Source: Pantoea septica
Lineage (GTDB): Bacteria; Pseudomonadota; Gammaproteobacteria; Enterobacterales; Enterobacteriaceae
Assembly (NCBI RefSeq): GCF_002095575.1
Contig: NZ_MLJJ01000002.1
Location: forward strand, 124,001 to 188,000
Reading direction: 5' to 3'
Length of the DNA: 64,000 nucleotides
The position numbers and the translations under genes are program-made. Each line of letters starts with the position of its first letter. Within the stretch, counting starts at the first letter, position 1. Positions 33,487-44,067 of this stretch are shown here, piece after piece. The notes beneath the pieces are model-generated. The model was not told the origin of the DNA and made no database searches. It saw only the letters and a list, made by a program, of their open reading frames with translations.

Positions 33487-36153
33487 ATGTCAGAACGTTT
33501 ACAGAATGACGTGGATCCGATCGAAACTCGTGACTGGCTACAGGCGATCGAATCGGTCATCCGTGAAGAAGGTGTTGAGCGTGCGCAGTATCTGATCGAT
33601 CAGGTGCTGAGCGCAGCCCGCAAAGGCGGCGTAAAAGTGGCGGCAGGCGGTAACGCCGTCAGCAACTATATCAACTCTATCGCCGTTGAAGACGAGCCGG
33701 AGTATCCGGGCAACACGTCTCTGGAGCGTCGTATCCGTTCCGCAATTCGCTGGAACGCCATCGTATCGGTGCTGCGCGCCTCGAAGAAAGATCTGGAGCT
33801 GGGCGGCCATCTCTCCTCATTCCAGTCTTCCGCGACCATCTATGAAGTGTGCTTTAACCACTTCTTCCGCGCGCGCAGCGACAAAGACGGCGGCGATCTG
33901 GTTTACTTCCAGGGTCACATCTCGCCGGGCATCTACTCACGCGCCTTCCTTGAAGGTCGTCTGACCGAAGAGCAGATGAACAACTTCCGTCAGGAAGTGC
34001 ACGGCAACGGCCTCTCATCCTATCCGCACCCGAAACTGATGCCGGACTTCTGGCAGTTCCCGACCGTTTCCATGGGTCTGGGTCCGTTGAACGCCATTTA
34101 TCAGGCGAAGTTCCTGAAATATCTGGAACACCGCGGCCTGAAAGACACCTCTAACCAGACCGTTTACGCCTTCCTCGGCGACGGCGAGATGGACGAGCCG
34201 GAATCCAAAGGCGCGATCACCATCGCAACCCGCGAGAAGCTGGACAACCTGGTGTTCATCATCAACTGTAACCTGCAGCGTCTGGACGGTCCGGTTACCG
34301 GCAACGGCAAGATCATCAACGAACTGGAAGGCATCTTCGCGGGCGCCGGCTGGAACGTCATCAAAGTAATCTGGGGCGGTCGCTGGGATGAGCTGCTGAA
34401 GAAAGACACCAGCGGCAAGCTGATTCAGCTGATGAACGAAACCGTCGACGGCGACTATCAGACCTTTAAATCCCGTGACGGCGCCTACGTGCGCGAACAC
34501 TTCTTCGGTAAATACCCGGAGACGGCGGAGCTGGTTAAAGACTGGTCAGACGAAGAGATCTTCGCCCTGAACCGCGGCGGCCACGATCCGAAGAAAATCT
34601 ACGCGGCACTGAAGAAAGCGCAGGAGACCAAAGGTCAGCCGACGCTGATTCTGGCGCATACCATTAAAGGCTATGGTATGGGCGACACCGCGGAAGGTAA
34701 AAACATCGCGCACCAGGTGAAGAAGATGAACATGGATGGCGTTCGCTACATCCGCGATCGCTTCAACGTGCCGGTTGCCGACGACAAGATCGAAGAGCTG
34801 CCGTACGTCACCTTCGAGAAAGGTTCGGAAGAGTACAACTACCTGCACGGCCAGCGCGAGAAGCTTGGTGGCTACCTGCCGACCCGTCAGGCGCAGTTCA
34901 CTGAAAAACTGGAAATGCCGAAGCTGGAAGAGTTCAAAGCGCTGCTGGAAGAGCAGAGCAAAGAGATCTCGACCACTATCGCTTTCGTGCGCGCCCTGAA
35001 CGTGATGCTGAAGAACAAGTCGATCAAAGATCGCCTGGTGCCGATCCTCGCGGACGAAGCCCGTACTTTCGGTATGGAAGGTCTGTTCCGTCAGATTGGT
35101 ATCTACAGCCCGAACGGTCAGCAGTACACCCCGCAGGACCGCGAGCAGGTTGCTTACTATAAAGAAGACGAGAAAGGCCAGATTCTGCAGGAAGGGATCA
35201 ACGAGCTGGGCGCAGGTTCATCCTGGCTGGCGGCGGCGACCTCTTACAGCACCAACAACCTGCCGATGATCCCGTTCTACATCTACTACTCCATGTTTGG
35301 TTTCCAGCGTATCGGCGACCTGATGTGGCTGGCGGGCGACCAGCAGGCGCGCGGCTTCCTGGTGGGCGGCACCTCCGGTCGTACCACGCTGAACGGCGAA
35401 GGTCTGCAGCACGAAGATGGCCACAGCCATATTCAGTCGCTGACTATCCCGAACTGTATCTCTTACGATCCGGCCTACGCCTATGAAGTGGCGGTCATCA
35501 TGCATGACGGTCTGGTGCGTATGTACGGTGAAGCGCAAGAGAACGTTTACTATTACATCACCACGCTGAACGAAAACTACCACATGCCAGCGATGCCGGA
35601 AGGCGCCGAAGAGGGTATCCGCAAGGGTATCTACAAGCTGGAAACCGTGGAAGGCAGCAAAGGTAAAGTGCAGCTGCTGGGCTCAGGCTCTATCCTGCGT
35701 CACGTGCGTGAAGCGGCGCAGATCCTGGCGAAAGATTACGGCATCGGCTCCGACGTCTACAGCGTCACCTCGTTCACCGAACTGGCGCGCGACGGCCAGG
35801 ACTGCGAGCGCTGGAACATGCTGCATCCGACTGAAGAAGCGCGCGTACCTTATATCGCTCAGGTGATGAACGACGCGCCGGCGGTGGCATCGACCGACTA
35901 CATGAAGCTGTTCGCTGAACAGGTTCGCAGCTATATTCCGGCCAGCGATTACCGCGTGCTGGGCACCGACGGCTTCGGCCGCTCGGACAGCCGCGAAAAT
36001 CTGCGTCACCACTTCGAAGTGGACGCCTCCTACGTGGTCGTGGCTGCGCTGGGCGAACTGGCTAAACGTGGCGAAATCGACAAGAAAGTGGTGGCGGACG
36101 CGATCGCTAAGTTCGACATCGATGCCGATAAAGTTAACCCGCGTCTGGCTTAA
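33487..36153 (+). CDS. aceE: Pyruvate dehydrogenase E1 component
   Basis: Thiamine diphosphate-dependent decarboxylase of the pyruvate dehydrogenase complex, homodimeric type, 888 residues (E. coli 887). The ThDP motif [10 protein letters not shown]...NLVFIINCN is present in the first third, and the N-terminal E2-binding region is conserved. It passes an acetyl group to the lipoyl domains of AceF. A strong ribosome site (AAGGAATAC) precedes the start; aceF follows after 14 bp. Confidence 0.98.
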   Translation: MSERLQNDVDPIETRDWLQAIESVIREEGVERAQYLIDQVLSAARKGGVKVAAGGNAVSNYINSIAVEDEPEYPGNTSLERRIRSAIRWNAIVSVLRASKKDLELGGHLSSFQSSATIYEVCFNHFFRARSDKDGGDLVYFQGHISPGIYSRAFLEGRLTEEQMNNFRQEVHGNGLSSYPHPKLMPDFWQFPTVSMGLGPLNAIYQAKFLKYLEHRGLKDTSNQTVYAFLGDGEMDEPESKGAITIATREKLDNLVFIINCNLQRLDGPVTGNGKIINELEGIFAGAGWNVIKVIWGGRWDELLKKDTSGKLIQLMNETVDGDYQTFKSRDGAYVREHFFGKYPETAELVKDWSDEEIFALNRGGHDPKKIYAALKKAQETKGQPTLILAHTIKGYGMGDTAEGKNIAHQVKKMNMDGVRYIRDRFNVPVADDKIEELPYVTFEKGSEEYNYLHGQREKLGGYLPTRQAQFTEKLEMPKLEEFKALLEEQSKEISTTIAFVRALNVMLKNKSIKDRLVPILADEARTFGMEGLFRQIGIYSPNGQQYTPQDREQVAYYKEDEKGQILQEGINELGAGSSWLAAATSYSTNNLPMIPFYIYYSMFGFQRIGDLMWLAGDQQARGFLVGGTSGRTTLNGEGLQHEDGHSHIQSLTIPNCISYDPAYAYEVAVIMHDGLVRMYGEAQENVYYYITTLNENYHMPAMPEGAEEGIRKGIYKLETVEGSKGKVQLLGSGSILRHVREAAQILAKDYGIGSDVYSVTSFTELARDGQDCERWNMLHPTEEARVPYIAQVMNDAPAVASTDYMKLFAEQVRSYIPASDYRVLGTDGFGRSDSRENLRHHFEVDASYVVVAALGELAKRGEIDKKVVADAIAKFDIDADKVNPRLA

Positions 36154-36167
36154 GAGGTAAAAGAGTA

Positions 36168-38063
36168 ATGGCTACTGAAATTAAGGTACCGGATATCGGG
36201 TCTGATGAAGTTGAAGTCACCGAGATTCTGGTGAAGGTTGGCGACAAGGTGGAAGCCGAGCAGTCGCTGATCACCGTAGAAGGCGACAAAGCCTCTATGG
36301 AAGTTCCTTCGCCGCAGGCAGGCGTAGTGAAAGAGATCAAAATCGCGACCGGCGACAAAGTTGAAACCGGCTCCCTGATTATGATTTTTGACGCAGAGGG
36401 CGCGGCGGCAGACGCTGCGCCAGCGGCGGAAGAGAAGAAGGCCGAAGCCGCTCCGGCGCCGGCGGCCGCCTCTACCGCAGCCAAAGATGTCAACGTCCCG
36501 GATATCGGCGGCGACGAAGTTGAAGTCACCGAGATCCTGGTGAAAGTCGGCGACAAAATCGAAGCTGAGCAGTCGCTGATCGTCGTCGAAGGCGATAAAG
36601 CCTCGATGGAAGTGCCTGCGCCTTTCGCCGGCACGGTGAAAGAGATCAAGATCGAAACCGGCGCGAAAGTGAGCACCGGCTCGCTGATCATGGTCTTCGA
36701 AGCGGAAGGCGCGGCGCCTGCTGCTGCCGCGAAGCCGGAAGTGAAAGAAGCGGCGGCTTCAGCACCGGCGGCGACCGCTGGCGCGAAAGAGGTCAACGTG
36801 CCTGATATCGGCGGCGACGAAGTCGAAGTCACCGAAGTGCTGGTGAAAGTCGGCGACAAAGTCGAAGCCGAGCAGTCACTGATCGTCGTCGAAGGCGATA
36901 AAGCCTCAATGGAAGTGCCCGCGCCGTTTGCCGGCACCGTCAAAGAGCTGAAAGTCTCTACCGGCGATAAAGTGAGCACCGGATCGCTGATCATGGTCTT
37001 CGAAGTGGAAGGCGCGGCGAAAGCCGAAGCGCCGAAGCAGGAAGCCGCGCCCGCACAGGCTCCGGCTAAAGCTGAAGCGCCTGCCGCACCGGCAGCGCCG
37101 AAAGCTGACGCGAAAGGCGACTTCGCCGAGAACGACGCCTACGTGCACGCGACGCCGGTTATCCGTCGTCTGGCGCGCGAGTTCGGCGTTAACCTGGCGA
37201 AGGTGAAGGGCACCGGCCGTAAAGGCCGCATCCTGAAAGAAGATGTGCAGAGCTACGTGAAAGAGGCGGTGAAACGCGCTGAAGCGGCACCGGCTGCTGC
37301 CGCCAGCGGTGGAAGCCTGCCGGGTCTGCTGCCGTGGCCTAAAGTGGACTTCAGCAAGTTCGGCGAAGTGGAAGAAGTGGAACTGGGTCGCATCCAGAAA
37401 ATCTCTGGCGCTAACCTGAGCCGCAACTGGGTGGTTATCCCGCACGTTACGCACTTCGACAAAACCGATATCACCGATCTGGAAGCGTTCCGCAAGCAGC
37501 AGAATGCCGAAGCCGAGAAGCGCAAGCTGGACGTGAAGTTCACCCCGGTGGTGTTCATCATGAAAGCGGTCGCTGCCGCGCTGGAGCAGATGCCGCGCTT
37601 CAACAGCTCGCTGTCAGAAGATGCGCAGCGCCTGACGCTGAAGAAGTACATCAATATCGGCGTGGCGGTCGATACGCCGAACGGTCTGGTGGTTCCGGTC
37701 TTTAAAGACGTGAATAAGAAAGGCATCACCGAGCTCTCTCGCGAGCTGATGGCGACCTCGAAGAAAGCGCGCGACGGCAAGCTGACCGCTAGCGACATGC
37801 AGGGCGGCTGCTTCACCATCTCCAGCCTTGGCGGCCTCGGCACCACGCACTTCGCGCCGATCGTCAACGCGCCGGAAGTGGCTATCCTCGGCGTCTCCAA
37901 ATCGGCGATGGAGCCGGTCTGGAACGGCAAAGAGTTTGTGCCGCGCCTGATGATGCCGATCTCGTTGTCCTTCGACCACCGCGTGATCGACGGAGCGGAT
38001 GGTGCTCGTTTCATCACCATCATCGGCAATATGTTGTCCGACATTCGCCGTCTGGTGATGTAA
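36168..38063 (+). CDS. aceF: Dihydrolipoyl acetyltransferase E2, three lipoyl domains
   Basis: Core of the pyruvate dehydrogenase complex, 631 residues. Three tandem lipoyl domains carry the lipoylated lysine in GDKASMEVP at K41, K144 and K245, joined by Ala/Pro-rich linkers. A peripheral subunit-binding domain follows (about 325-360, [15 protein letters not shown]). The catalytic acetyltransferase domain ends with [12 protein letters not shown] containing the active histidine. The second and third lipoyl domains are nearly identical, also at DNA level. Confidence 0.98.
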   Translation: MATEIKVPDIGSDEVEVTEILVKVGDKVEAEQSLITVEGDKASMEVPSPQAGVVKEIKIATGDKVETGSLIMIFDAEGAAADAAPAAEEKKAEAAPAPAAASTAAKDVNVPDIGGDEVEVTEILVKVGDKIEAEQSLIVVEGDKASMEVPAPFAGTVKEIKIETGAKVSTGSLIMVFEAEGAAPAAAAKPEVKEAAASAPAATAGAKEVNVPDIGGDEVEVTEVLVKVGDKVEAEQSLIVVEGDKASMEVPAPFAGTVKELKVSTGDKVSTGSLIMVFEVEGAAKAEAPKQEAAPAQAPAKAEAPAAPAAPKADAKGDFAENDAYVHATPVIRRLAREFGVNLAKVKGTGRKGRILKEDVQSYVKEAVKRAEAAPAAAASGGSLPGLLPWPKVDFSKFGEVEEVELGRIQKISGANLSRNWVVIPHVTHFDKTDITDLEAFRKQQNAEAEKRKLDVKFTPVVFIMKAVAAALEQMPRFNSSLSEDAQRLTLKKYINIGVAVDTPNGLVVPVFKDVNKKGITELSRELMATSKKARDGKLTASDMQGGCFTISSLGGLGTTHFAPIVNAPEVAILGVSKSAMEPVWNGKEFVPRLMMPISLSFDHRVIDGADGARFITIIGNMLSDIRRLVM

Positions 38064-38071
38064 GCACAATC

Positions 38072-38093
38072 AAGGCCGGCAATCGCCGGCCTT
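38072..38093 (+). terminator. Hairpin terminator after aceF
   Basis: A 9-bp stem AAGGCCGGC / GCCGGCCTT with an AATC loop follows aceF by 8 bp. The downstream T content is modest, so read-through into lpd is plausible, as in E. coli where lpd is made both from the pdh promoter and from its own. Confidence 0.75.
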
Positions 38094-38128
38094 GTTGTAA
38101 AGATTCGTGGCATCGCGGTTTGCAGTTT

Positions 38129-38146
38129 GTTAACAATTCTGTAAAC
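38129..38146 (+). promoter_or_regulatory. ArcA-like site in the lpd promoter region
   Basis: GTTAACAATTCTGTAAAC resembles the direct-repeat ArcA binding motif (two GTTAA-type units 11 bp apart). It is at the place where the E. coli lpd promoter carries a similar A/T-rich block. The assignment rests on motif likeness only. Confidence 0.4.
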
Positions 38147-38235
38147 TCTTGCGGTGAAAAATGTCCCGGTGGAGCAAAGGACATCGTGAGCCTGTTTCGT
38201 CAGGCGTACCTGGCGCAGTCAGTTGTTGACGCCCA

Positions 38236-38280
38236 GCGCGCAGAACCCGCAGCGTACTCAAGATACGCAAGGCGCCGCGC
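38236..38280 (+). repeat. Stem-loop in the lpd leader
   Basis: An outer GCGCG / CGCGC stem encloses a perfect GCGTA / TACGC stem with a 7-base loop, leaving an internal bulge. It lies about 80 bp before the lpd start inside a long leader. The family of this element is unknown to me. Confidence 0.5.
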
Positions 38281-38361
38281 ACTGCCCGGATGCAAGTGGC
38301 CGACCAGCCTGATGAGAAGCGCTCTACGTCTGACCCGCCGGATCACAACTAAGAGGTCATG

Positions 38362-39786
38362 ATGAGTACAGAGATTAAAACCCAGGTCGTGGTACTTGGG
38401 GCTGGTCCTGCAGGTTACTCTGCAGCCTTCCGTTGCGCTGATTTAGGTCTGGAAACCGTACTGGTAGAGCGTTACAGCACCCTCGGCGGTGTCTGTCTGA
38501 ACGTGGGCTGTATCCCGTCAAAAGCGCTGCTGCACGTTGCTAAAGTGATCGAAGAGGCGAAAGCCCTGGAAGAGCACGGCATCGTGTTTGGCCAGCCCTC
38601 TACGGACATCAACAAAGTCCGCACCTGGAAAGAGAAAGTGATCAACCAGCTGACCGGCGGTCTTGCTGGCATGGCGAAAGGTCGTAAAGTCAAAGTGGTT
38701 AACGGCCTGGGCAAATTCACCGGTGCAAATACTCTGGTTGTGGAAGGGGAAGGCGGCGCGACCACCATCAACTTCGACAACGCTATTATCGCGGCCGGCT
38801 CTCGTCCGATCACGCTGCCGTTTATTCCGCACGACGACCCGCGCGTATGGGACTCTACCGATGCGCTGGAGCTGAAAGAAGTGCCGGAGCGCATGCTGGT
38901 GATGGGCGGCGGTATTATCGGCCTCGAAATGGGTACCGTTTACCACGCGCTGGGTTCGCAGATCGACGTAGTCGAGATGTTCGATCAGGTTATCCCGGCT
39001 GCCGACAAAGACGTGGTGAAGGTCTTCACCAAACGTATCGCGAAGCAGTTCAATCTGATGCTGGAAACCAAAGTCACCGCGGTTGAAGCGAAAGAAGACG
39101 GTATCTACGTCACCATGGAAGGCAAAAAAGCGCCGGCCGAACCGCAGCGTTACGACGCGGTGCTGGTGGCGATCGGCCGCGTGCCGAACGGCAAAGGTCT
39201 GGATGCCGGTAAAGCGGGCGTGGAAGTGGACGATCGCGGCTTTATTCGCGTCGACAAGCAGATGCGCACCAACGTTCCGCACATCTACGCTATCGGCGAT
39301 ATCGTCGGCCAGCCGATGCTGGCGCATAAAGGCGTGCACGAAGGCCACGTGGCGGCAGAAGTTATCGCCGGCATGAAGCACTATTTCGACCCGAAAGTGA
39401 TCCCGTCAATCGCCTATACCGAGCCGGAAGTGGCATGGGTCGGCCTGACCGAGAAAGAAGCGAAAGAGAAGGGCATCAGCTACGAGACGGCGACCTTCCC
39501 GTGGGCGGCCTCTGGCCGTGCTATCGCCTCTGACTGCGCTGACGGCATGACCAAGCTGATTTTCGACAAAGAGACGCATCGCGTCATCGGCGGCGCGGTT
39601 GTCGGCACCAACGGCGGCGAGCTGCTGGGCGAAATCGGTCTGGCGATCGAGATGGGCTGCGACGCGGAAGATATGGCGCTGACTATCCACGCGCACCCGA
39701 CGCTGCACGAGTCGGTTGGCCTGGCGGCTGAGATCTTCGAAGGCAGCATCACTGACCTGCCGAACCCGAAAGCGAAGAAGAAGTAA
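38362..39786 (+). CDS. lpd: Dihydrolipoamide dehydrogenase E3
   Basis: FAD flavoprotein that reoxidises lipoamide for the pyruvate and 2-oxoglutarate dehydrogenase complexes and the glycine cleavage system. It has 474 residues, as in E. coli, from the second of two adjacent ATGs, placed for AAGAGG. The FAD loop GAGPAGYSA, redox pair CLNVGC, NAD loop GGGIIGLEMG and C-terminal HAHPTLHE base motif are present. A 298-bp leader with its own regulatory elements separates it from aceF. Confidence 0.98.
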   Translation: MSTEIKTQVVVLGAGPAGYSAAFRCADLGLETVLVERYSTLGGVCLNVGCIPSKALLHVAKVIEEAKALEEHGIVFGQPSTDINKVRTWKEKVINQLTGGLAGMAKGRKVKVVNGLGKFTGANTLVVEGEGGATTINFDNAIIAAGSRPITLPFIPHDDPRVWDSTDALELKEVPERMLVMGGGIIGLEMGTVYHALGSQIDVVEMFDQVIPAADKDVVKVFTKRIAKQFNLMLETKVTAVEAKEDGIYVTMEGKKAPAEPQRYDAVLVAIGRVPNGKGLDAGKAGVEVDDRGFIRVDKQMRTNVPHIYAIGDIVGQPMLAHKGVHEGHVAAEVIAGMKHYFDPKVIPSIAYTEPEVAWVGLTEKEAKEKGISYETATFPWAASGRAIASDCADGMTKLIFDKETHRVIGGAVVGTNGGELLGEIGLAIEMGCDAEDMALTIHAHPTLHESVGLAAEIFEGSITDLPNPKAKKK

Positions 39787-39805
39787 GTTTTTTGCTGGTT
39801 CAGAG

Positions 39806-39830
39806 AAAGCCTCCGAAAGGGGGCTTTTTT
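39806..39830 (+). terminator. Rho-independent terminator after lpd
   Basis: The stem AAAGCCTCC / GGGGGCTTT with a GAAA loop is followed by Ts; it lies 20 bp after the lpd stop and reaches the end of the convergent NUDIX gene. Confidence 0.85.
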
Positions 39831-40284
39831 ACTGGCGGCTCTGTTTTGATTTCACTAAATCGATCATGAGATCGCGAGGAAAAATAGTTTCTTCCGACCG
39901 CTCAATCTCATCTATTGTCCACCAGTGATGCCTTCGAATGACGCGCTGTTCATTATGACTCCAGCCGGTAACGTTGATCTCCTTGCCCTTCACCCGCACC
40001 ATAAAGAAACGCTCGTCGGCGAGAACGGCTTCTCCGCCCGGCAGCATCATCGTAAAGCTTCTTTTCGCTAACTGCGGGCCGGGTGTTTTACATATAAAGC
40101 CTGTTTCCTCGTACAGCTCTCGCGAGGCCGCTTCTTCGAAAGACTCCTCTTTTTTAAGTCCGCCACCTGGCGTTGCCCAGTAGGATTGACCGGCAAGCGC
40201 ATCGTTTTGATGATGAAAATGAAAAAGGAGAATACGATTTTCAGGTGACAGAACAATCATTCTTGATGCCGGACGCTTACGCAT
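39829..40284 (-). CDS. NUDIX hydrolase of unknown substrate
   Basis: Small cytoplasmic hydrolase, 151 residues from ATG at 40284; a GTG at 40290 is an equally possible start. The NUDIX box is complete: G41 x5 E47 x7 R55-E56-x2-E59-E60-x-G62. The Trp-rich C-terminal part (HHWWTIDEIE) is common in NUDIX proteins. It sits alone between lpd and acnB, where E. coli has other genes, so it looks like a local insertion. Substrate is unknown. Confidence 0.85.
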   Translation of the reverse strand: MRKRPASRMIVLSPENRILLFHFHHQNDALAGQSYWATPGGGLKKEESFEEAASRELYEETGFICKTPGPQLAKRSFTMMLPGGEAVLADERFFMVRVKGKEINVTGWSHNEQRVIRRHHWWTIDEIERSEETIFPRDLMIDLVKSKQSRQ

Positions 40285-40646
40285 AATCACTCGCTTTCAG
40301 CAATAAAACCCATAACCCTCACGTTCATATTCTCAATAAAAGTAAGTCAAAAAGTTATACCCGCATATTACAAAACACTCATGCCCATGCCTTTATGCCA
40401 CGACGTAAGACCAGAGCGCGCTAACGAAATCTTTCTCAAACCAGCTTTGCTCGTCAGCTAGCCCATAAACGTAAAAACCGCACTTTTTTACCCTGTTAAT
40501 TATGTTGTGTTTTTGTAAACAGATTAACAAACAGCCTGAACCCTGCTATGCTGCCCCACGCGGAACCGGGCACCTTACCCTACTCATGGAATGCTTTGTC
40601 ACCAGGGTGCACCGGAAACCCATACAATGTGAGCGAGGAGAACGTC
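40285..40646. other. Divergent control region between NUDIX gene and acnB
   Basis: No gene is seen. The right half holds the acnB promoter (given separately). An A/T-rich block with GTTAATTATGTTG and GTAAACAGATTAACAA elements just upstream (about 40495-40530) could bind ArcA, a known acnB repressor in E. coli. About 90 bases of 5' leader follow the predicted transcription start. Confidence 0.5.
40524..40552 (+). promoter_or_regulatory. Probable acnB promoter
   Basis: A -35 TTAACA (40524-40529) and -10 TATGCT (40547-40552, preceded by TGC) are separated by 17 bp. Transcription would start near 40559, leaving a leader of nearly 90 bases. Confidence 0.7.
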
Positions 40647-43244
40647 GTGCTAGTAGAATACCGTAAGCACGTTGCCGAGCGTGCCGCCCAGGGGATCGTA
40701 CCTAAGCCGTTAGATGCTTCCCAGATGGCCGCGCTGGTTGAACTGCTGAAAAACCCGCCAGCGGGTGAAGAAGAATTCCTGACCGATCTGTTGGTCAACC
40801 GTGTCCCACCCGGCGTTGATGAAGCCGCCTACGTTAAAGCGGGTTTCCTTGCCGCGGTGGCTAAAGGCGAAACGACCTCTCCTCTGGTATCCCCCGAAAA
40901 AGCGATTGAACTGCTGGGCACCATGCAAGGCGGTTACAACATTCATCCGCTGATTGAGGCGCTGGACAACGAGAAGCTGGCGCCGATTGCCGCCAAAGCG
41001 CTGTCGCACACGCTGCTGATGTTTGACAACTTCTACGACGTTGAAGAAAAAGCGAAAGCGGGCAATACCCATGCGCAACAGGTAATGCAATCCTGGGCGA
41101 ACGCCGAGTGGTATCTGTCACGTCCTGAGCTGGCAGAAAAAATTACCGTCACCGTGTTCAAAGTGACCGGCGAAACCAACACCGACGACCTTTCTCCGGC
41201 GCCGGATGCATGGTCTCGCCCGGATATTCCACTGCACGCGCTGGCGATGCTGAAAAACGCCCGTGAAGGCATCAATCCGGATGAGCCGGGCAACGTCGGC
41301 CCGATCAAACAGATTGAAGCGCTGCAGGCCAAAGGCTATCCGCTGGCTTACGTCGGCGACGTCGTCGGCACCGGCTCTTCCCGTAAATCAGCGACCAACT
41401 CCGTACTCTGGTTCATGGGCGACGATATCCCGAACGTCCCGAACAAAAAAGGCGGCGGTCTGGTGCTGGGCAGTAAAATCGCGCCAATCTTCTTCAACAC
41501 GATGGAAGATGCGGGCGCGCTGCCAATCGAAGTGGACGTAGGCGAGCTGAATATGGGCGACGTGATCGACGTCTACCCCTATAAAGGCGAAGTGCGTAAC
41601 CACGAAACCGGCGAGCTGCTTGCCAGCTTTACGCTGAAAACCGATGTGCTGATCGACGAAGTACGCGCCGGCGGCCGTATTCCGCTGATCATCGGCCGCG
41701 GCCTCACCAGCAAAGCGCGCGAATCGCTGGGCCTGCCGCACAGCGACGTTTTCCGTCAGGCGAAAGACGTGGCGGAAAGTACGCGCGGCTACTCGCTGGC
41801 GCAGAAAATGGTCGGCCGCGCCTGCGGCGTTGATGGCGTGCGTCCCGGCGCGTACTGCGAGCCGAAGATGACGTCGGTAGGTTCTCAGGACACCACCGGT
41901 CCGATGACGCGCGACGAGCTGAAAGATCTGGCGTGCCTCGGCTTCTCTGCCGACCTGGTGATGCAGTCGTTCTGCCACACCGCCGCCTATCCGAAGCCGG
42001 TTGACGTCAATACGCACCACACGCTGCCGGACTTCATTATGAACCGCGGCGGCGTCTCGCTGCGTCCGGGCGACGGCGTGATCCACTCATGGCTGAACCG
42101 CATGCTGCTGCCGGATACCGTCGGCACCGGCGGCGACTCGCATACTCGCTTCCCGATCGGCATCTCTTTCCCGGCGGGTTCTGGCCTGGTGGCCTTCGCC
42201 GCCGCGACCGGCGTAATGCCGCTCGATATGCCTGAATCCGTGCTGGTGCGCTTTAAAGGCAAAATGCAGCCGGGCATCACCCTGCGCGATCTGGTGCACG
42301 CTATTCCGCTGTACGCCATCAAACAGGGTCTGCTGACCGTTGAGAAGAAAGGCAAAAAGAACATCTTCTCTGGCCGCATTCTGGAGATTGAAGGTCTGCC
42401 GGATCTGAAGGTCGAGCAGGCGTTCGAACTGACTGACGCCTCGGCCGAGCGTTCGGCGGCGGGCTGTACCATCAAGCTGGATAAAGCGCCGATTATCGAA
42501 TACCTCAGCTCCAACATCGTGCTGCTGAAGTGGATGATCGCGGAAGGCTACGGCGATCGCCGTACGCTGGAGCGCCGTATCCAGGGCATGGAAAAATGGC
42601 TGGCGGATCCGCAGCTGCTGGAAGCGGACGCCGACGCCGAATACGCGGCGGTGATCGAGATCGATCTGGCTGATATCAAAGAGCCGATCCTGTGCGCGCC
42701 GAACGATCCGGACGACGCGCGTCTGCTCTCTGACGTGCAGGGCGAGAAGATTGACGAAGTGTTTATCGGCTCGTGCATGACCAACATCGGCCACTTCCGT
42801 GCGGCAGGTAAACTGCTCGACAGCCATAAAGGTCAGCTGCCGACCCGCTTGTGGGTGGCGCCGCCGACCAAGATGGATGCGGCTCAGCTGACCGAAGAGG
42901 GCTACTACAGCGTCTTCGGCAAGAGCGGCGCGCGTATCGAGATCCCGGGCTGCTCGCTCTGCATGGGTAACCAGGCGCGCGTGCAGGACGGCGCGACGGT
43001 GGTCTCCACCTCGACGCGTAACTTCCCGAACCGTCTCGGCACCGGCGCCAACGTTTATCTGGCATCGGCTGAACTGGCCGCGGTCTCTTCGCTGCTCGGC
43101 AAACTGCCGACGCCGGACGAGTACCAGCAGTTCATGGCGCAGGTGGATAAAACCGCCAGCGACACCTACCGCTACCTCAACTTTGATCAGCTGGATCAGT
43201 ACACCGATAAAGCGGACAATGTGATTTTCCAGACCGCGGTCTGA
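40647..43244 (+). CDS. acnB: Aconitate hydratase B
   Basis: [4Fe-4S] enzyme interconverting citrate and isocitrate, the main aconitase of growing cells. GTG at 40647 with GAGGAG six bases upstream gives 865 residues, exactly the E. coli length, while the frame is open further upstream. Cluster cysteines are C710 ([10 protein letters not shown]) and the C769/C772 pair (CSLCMGN). The N-terminal HEAT-like and swivel domains are conserved. A terminator follows. Confidence 0.98.
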   Translation: MLVEYRKHVAERAAQGIVPKPLDASQMAALVELLKNPPAGEEEFLTDLLVNRVPPGVDEAAYVKAGFLAAVAKGETTSPLVSPEKAIELLGTMQGGYNIHPLIEALDNEKLAPIAAKALSHTLLMFDNFYDVEEKAKAGNTHAQQVMQSWANAEWYLSRPELAEKITVTVFKVTGETNTDDLSPAPDAWSRPDIPLHALAMLKNAREGINPDEPGNVGPIKQIEALQAKGYPLAYVGDVVGTGSSRKSATNSVLWFMGDDIPNVPNKKGGGLVLGSKIAPIFFNTMEDAGALPIEVDVGELNMGDVIDVYPYKGEVRNHETGELLASFTLKTDVLIDEVRAGGRIPLIIGRGLTSKARESLGLPHSDVFRQAKDVAESTRGYSLAQKMVGRACGVDGVRPGAYCEPKMTSVGSQDTTGPMTRDELKDLACLGFSADLVMQSFCHTAAYPKPVDVNTHHTLPDFIMNRGGVSLRPGDGVIHSWLNRMLLPDTVGTGGDSHTRFPIGISFPAGSGLVAFAAATGVMPLDMPESVLVRFKGKMQPGITLRDLVHAIPLYAIKQGLLTVEKKGKKNIFSGRILEIEGLPDLKVEQAFELTDASAERSAAGCTIKLDKAPIIEYLSSNIVLLKWMIAEGYGDRRTLERRIQGMEKWLADPQLLEADADAEYAAVIEIDLADIKEPILCAPNDPDDARLLSDVQGEKIDEVFIGSCMTNIGHFRAAGKLLDSHKGQLPTRLWVAPPTKMDAAQLTEEGYYSVFGKSGARIEIPGCSLCMGNQARVQDGATVVSTSTRNFPNRLGTGANVYLASAELAAVSSLLGKLPTPDEYQQFMAQVDKTASDTYRYLNFDQLDQYTDKADNVIFQTAV

Positions 43245-43261
43245 ATGACTCACTAAAAACC

Positions 43262-43290
43262 AAAGGGGCGATTATCGCCCCTTTTTCTTT
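43262..43290 (+). terminator. Rho-independent terminator after acnB
   Basis: A 7-bp GC-rich stem GGGGCGA / TCGCCCC with a TTA loop, flanked by an A-run and a T-run, lies about 20 bp after acnB. Confidence 0.9.
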
Positions 43291-43397
43291 TGTCTTTTCC
43301 CCGCAATAATGTCGCCCCGATCTCACTTTAGCGTTGATGATGCGCACACACTATTTTGGTGCGGATTCACTCGCGTCATTAACCAAAGGGTTAGCCC

Positions 43398-43760
43398 ATG
43401 GAATACGAATTTTTACGCGACCTCACCGGACAGGTGAAAGTACGCATGTCGATGGATCACGAGGCGGTGGGCCACTGGTTCAACGAGGAAGTGAAGGAGA
43501 ACCTGGCGCTGCTGGACGAGGTCGAAGCCGCGATGCGCGGCATCAAGGGCAGCGAGCGCCAGTGGCAGCGCATTGGCCACGAATATACGCTGTGGATGGA
43601 CGATGAAGAGATCATGATCCGCGCCAACCATCTCGCCTTAGAGGATGACGGGCTGGAAGAGGGCATGAACTACTACGACGAAGAGAGCCTGTCGTTCTGC
43701 GGAGTGGAGGATTTTCTCGCCGTGATGAACGCCTACCGTCAGTTTTTACAGGGACGCTGA
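43398..43760 (+). CDS. yacL: Conserved protein YacL (UPF0231 family)
   Basis: Acidic cytoplasmic protein of 120 residues, the same length as E. coli YacL, following acnB as in E. coli. Conserved stretches are [31 protein letters not shown] and the [17 protein letters not shown] end. The molecular function is unknown. An AAAGGG ribosome site precedes the start. It marks the left edge of the accessory island. Confidence 0.93.
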   Translation: MEYEFLRDLTGQVKVRMSMDHEAVGHWFNEEVKENLALLDEVEAAMRGIKGSERQWQRIGHEYTLWMDDEEIMIRANHLALEDDGLEEGMNYYDEESLSFCGVEDFLAVMNAYRQFLQGR

Positions 43761-43761
43761 G

Positions 43762-43947
43762 TCAGCTCGGCCATTCCCAGGGATTAAGCAACTGCGCGCC
43801 CATGCCGGTAAAGTCCTCTACGTTGCGGGTGACCAGCACCATATCGTGCTGCCAGGCGATGGCGGCAATAATGGCGTCGTTCGCGGCACGCTTATCCGGC
43901 ACGTGCAGCCGGGCGCAATAGCGCGCCGCTTCTTTTTCAAAAATTTT
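43762..43947 (-). pseudogene. VapC-type PIN-domain toxin remnant (C-terminal part)
   Basis: Read on the minus strand, the last 62 codons encode an intact C-terminal half of a PIN ribonuclease: ...EAARYCARLHVPDK, then NDAIIAAIA, then LVTRNVEDFTGMG and an LNPWEW end. There is no start codon, and a TGA at 43948-43950 blocks this frame. The adjacent frame upstream reads LAIEKF, which would join smoothly with one more T in the T5 run near 43944, so a frameshift is likely. No N-terminal catalytic Asp region or antitoxin is present. It is a dead toxin gene. Confidence 0.75.
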
Positions 43948-44067
43948 TCAATTGCCAGCCGAGCGAATATACCGCTGACAGACTGAGTTAACGACCTTGC
44001 GGTTTTAGCTTTGCGTAGCGGCACGCGAAAGGGCAAGCTCTATGCGAACCCTACATTAAGGACAATC

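Noticed and set aside
36134..36994. Ser/Thr-rich repetitive minus-strand frame opposite aceF
   Set aside because: The apparent repeat protein is the antisense reading of the three lipoyl domains, not a surface protein.
36168..37020. Possible repeat array of CRISPR type
   Set aside because: The repeats are coding lipoyl domains about 300 bp apart, not short repeats with spacers. I found no CRISPR array, phage or IS transposase gene in the window.
40548..40646. N-terminal extension of acnB or a leader peptide
   Set aside because: The frame is open, but the predicted transcription start is near 40559, and the 865-residue length from GTG 40647 matches E. coli exactly.
43818..44036. 72-codon minus-strand frame before bla as an intact small gene
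   Set aside because: Its C-terminal half is the wrong frame of the VapC remnant; the toxin motifs appear only in the neighbouring frame.
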